Below, in pieces: positions 62,480-64,000 of a DNA stretch of 64,000 nucleotides. The stretch is from the NCBI RefSeq assembly GCF_905475345.1, contig NC_066592.1:8899501-8963500 (forward strand), given 5' to 3'. This DNA comes from Vespula vulgaris. Its lineage: Eukaryota > Arthropoda > Insecta > Hymenoptera > Vespidae. Below the pieces are notes generated by a model that was not told the origin of the DNA, did not search any database, and saw only the letters and a program-made list of their open reading frames with translations. A program made the translations under genes and the position numbers. Every line of letters starts with the position of its first letter. Positions within the stretch are counted from its first letter, which is position 1.

Positions 62480-62790
62480 AAAAACGAGCCATAGTATCTT
62501 TCTTTGTTTTACAAATTTTTTTATTTATAAAATAATTTATTTTTTCCGCATATAGTACTAACTAGTGTTATTCTTTTTGCTAGTAATTTTGATACAAACG
62601 GTAAGCTTCTAAAAAAATTGTCAGTTGTTATGGTTCTTCCCTTTATAGAATATGGTTCCATAAGTTTGAATAGGATAAATTCACTTAGAGATTGTGATAT
62701 TACTCGTGACTCATCCTTTCCTAAGAAGTTAAGAAAAAGAGGAAATTGACTATATCGAAGTGAGGAGGATTAATAACATTACTTGGCTTT
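62480..62790 (-). mobile_element. piggyBac-like fragment PLE5
   Basis: Minus strand only: 'LGKDESRVISQSLSEFILFK' (about 62670-62730) and the second catalytic box 'ITTDNFFRSLPFVSKLLAKR' (62570-62630, Asp kept). It is close to PLE1 and PLE2. The C-terminal half stops near 62500, where IS630-type sequence begins. The N-terminal half is missing. Confidence 0.8.
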
Positions 62791-64000
62791 CTCGGAGTAT
62801 TAGATTCTTCCTACCGACGATACTGCAAATATTGCTTTTGTTGTAAATAAAGGTAAAGCTAAAAGCAATAGTTGGGAGGAATGAAAAATACAATCGATCT
62901 TTGTAAGAATGTAGATGAAAAGTATGTAGATGAAAAGAATGTAGTAGAAAAAGAATTCGGAATTGGAAAAAAATAAAAGATAATAAGTAATCAAAATTAT
63001 TGAAAAAAATCGAAAAGAAAAGTAGACAACTACTATTAAGTTGAAAAAAGCAAGTCGGAATATATTATATTTCAGGAGCGTTTTCATGAGAATTTAATTA
63101 TTTAATTATTTAAATATAAAAAACTAACGAATACATTATTATTGACATAGATAATATGAATGGAGTTGAAATGCAGCGTACATTAGAAAAGGATTAAATA
63201 CAGTAGTATTTCAATACTTTCGGTAATTTAAAATTGCTATTGGAATTAATAAAATATTTGAATCAATATTGTTCGATAAAGATATTACGAAATTATAAAT
63301 CTGATCTATTATACGATACGAGTAATAGACTTTCTTAAATGCCGTAACTGTATATATATGTTTGTATATAATGACAGTATGCATATGTTGTGTATTATGG
63401 CTCCTTTGGTTGATAATATGATCTACTACTATTTTGTTTATATCATAATTTTCTGATTTTTTTAGCTGCTTCAATGTATTTTTCTATTTTCTTCCTATAT
63501 TTACTATCTTCCTGTTTTCTTTTATATGTTTATTGTATTTGTTATGGCTATTTCAATTAGTTGTGTTATTTTCTTGTGTTTGTGGATTAGTGTGATCTCC
63601 AGTTTATTGTGTAATGTTGTTTTATCGGTAGTAACGCTTCTATGCCAGTACGTTTTGTATTCATTATTTTGTAGTACATTCACAACAAAAATTGAAGAAC
63701 TAAACTGATTGTAAGATATCAGTGTAATTATCAATTTTTACAGAACAGCTGGTACAAAATCAATATAGATTCTTCGTATGTCTTCTAGTTAGACATAGCT
63801 TCTCCTCAGATACTCGAATAACTAAATGCATTTTTTTTTTGTTTGCATCTGCTTAAAACAATTCATTATAATAATATTATAATAATATGATTTAGGAGGT
63901 AATAATATTATCAAAAGATGTTAATAAATATATTTATATCCTATTGCAAAAAGTACTGTATTTCTTCATCTTTCGTTTATCTTGCCATATTGCTCTTACT
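62791..64000. other. AT-rich end of window, no gene recognised
   Basis: Small frames at 62800-63087, 63211-63474 and 63522-63734 show no domains. The first has a hydrophobic F/Y/I-rich stretch that follows base composition. Confidence 0.4.

Noticed and set aside
1..64000. tRNA, rRNA, CRISPR or bacterial-type operon features.
   Set aside because: No cloverleaf, rRNA core sequence or regular spacer array was seen, and the gene structure is that of an animal genome.

Overview
The window is AT-rich eukaryotic DNA, most likely from a hymenopteran insect and probably a bee. That placement is inferred from the base composition, the short GT-AG introns, the insect-type ABC transporter gene and the mix of transposons. 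No species can be named from the sequence alone. I recognise one host gene that looks intact. Nearly everything else that can be identified is decayed transposable-element sequence. I found no rRNA, tRNA or CRISPR array.

Layout: 1-4439 is non-coding AT-rich DNA with microsatellites. 4440-6050 holds a piggyBac-like element (PLE1). 6051-10582 is a gene-poor stretch upstream of the host gene, with a fold-back element and noncoding repeats also found at two other places in the window. 10583-16914 (+) is an 11-exon ABCC4/MRP4-type ABC transporter, reconstructed here exon by exon with every junction in phase (1288 codons plus stop). 19190-20890 (-) is a non-LTR retrotransposon with endonuclease and RT remnants, followed directly by 20920-23100 (-), a Ty3/gypsy pol remnant. 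25148-25790 is a ~149 bp tandem repeat. 28600-31870 (-) is a Jockey-like LINE. About 34560-40600 (-) is a BEL/Pao retrotransposon whose protease region is interrupted by about 1.1 kb that resembles a solo LTR.

41960-64000 is a transposon graveyard. A 2-3 kb sequence is present in three diverged copies (A, B and C). Among them lie five more piggyBac-like remnants, Copia fragments, a retroelement gag, a mariner carrying an internal perfect 34-bp inverted duplication, and an IS630-type DDE transposase lying against a truncated piggyBac.

The transporter probably exports organic anions or conjugates through a plasma membrane. The mobile elements do not form a working system: almost all reading frames carry stops, frameshifts or lost catalytic residues. 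The least explained part of the window is the triplicated A/B/C unit, whose broken protein I could not identify.
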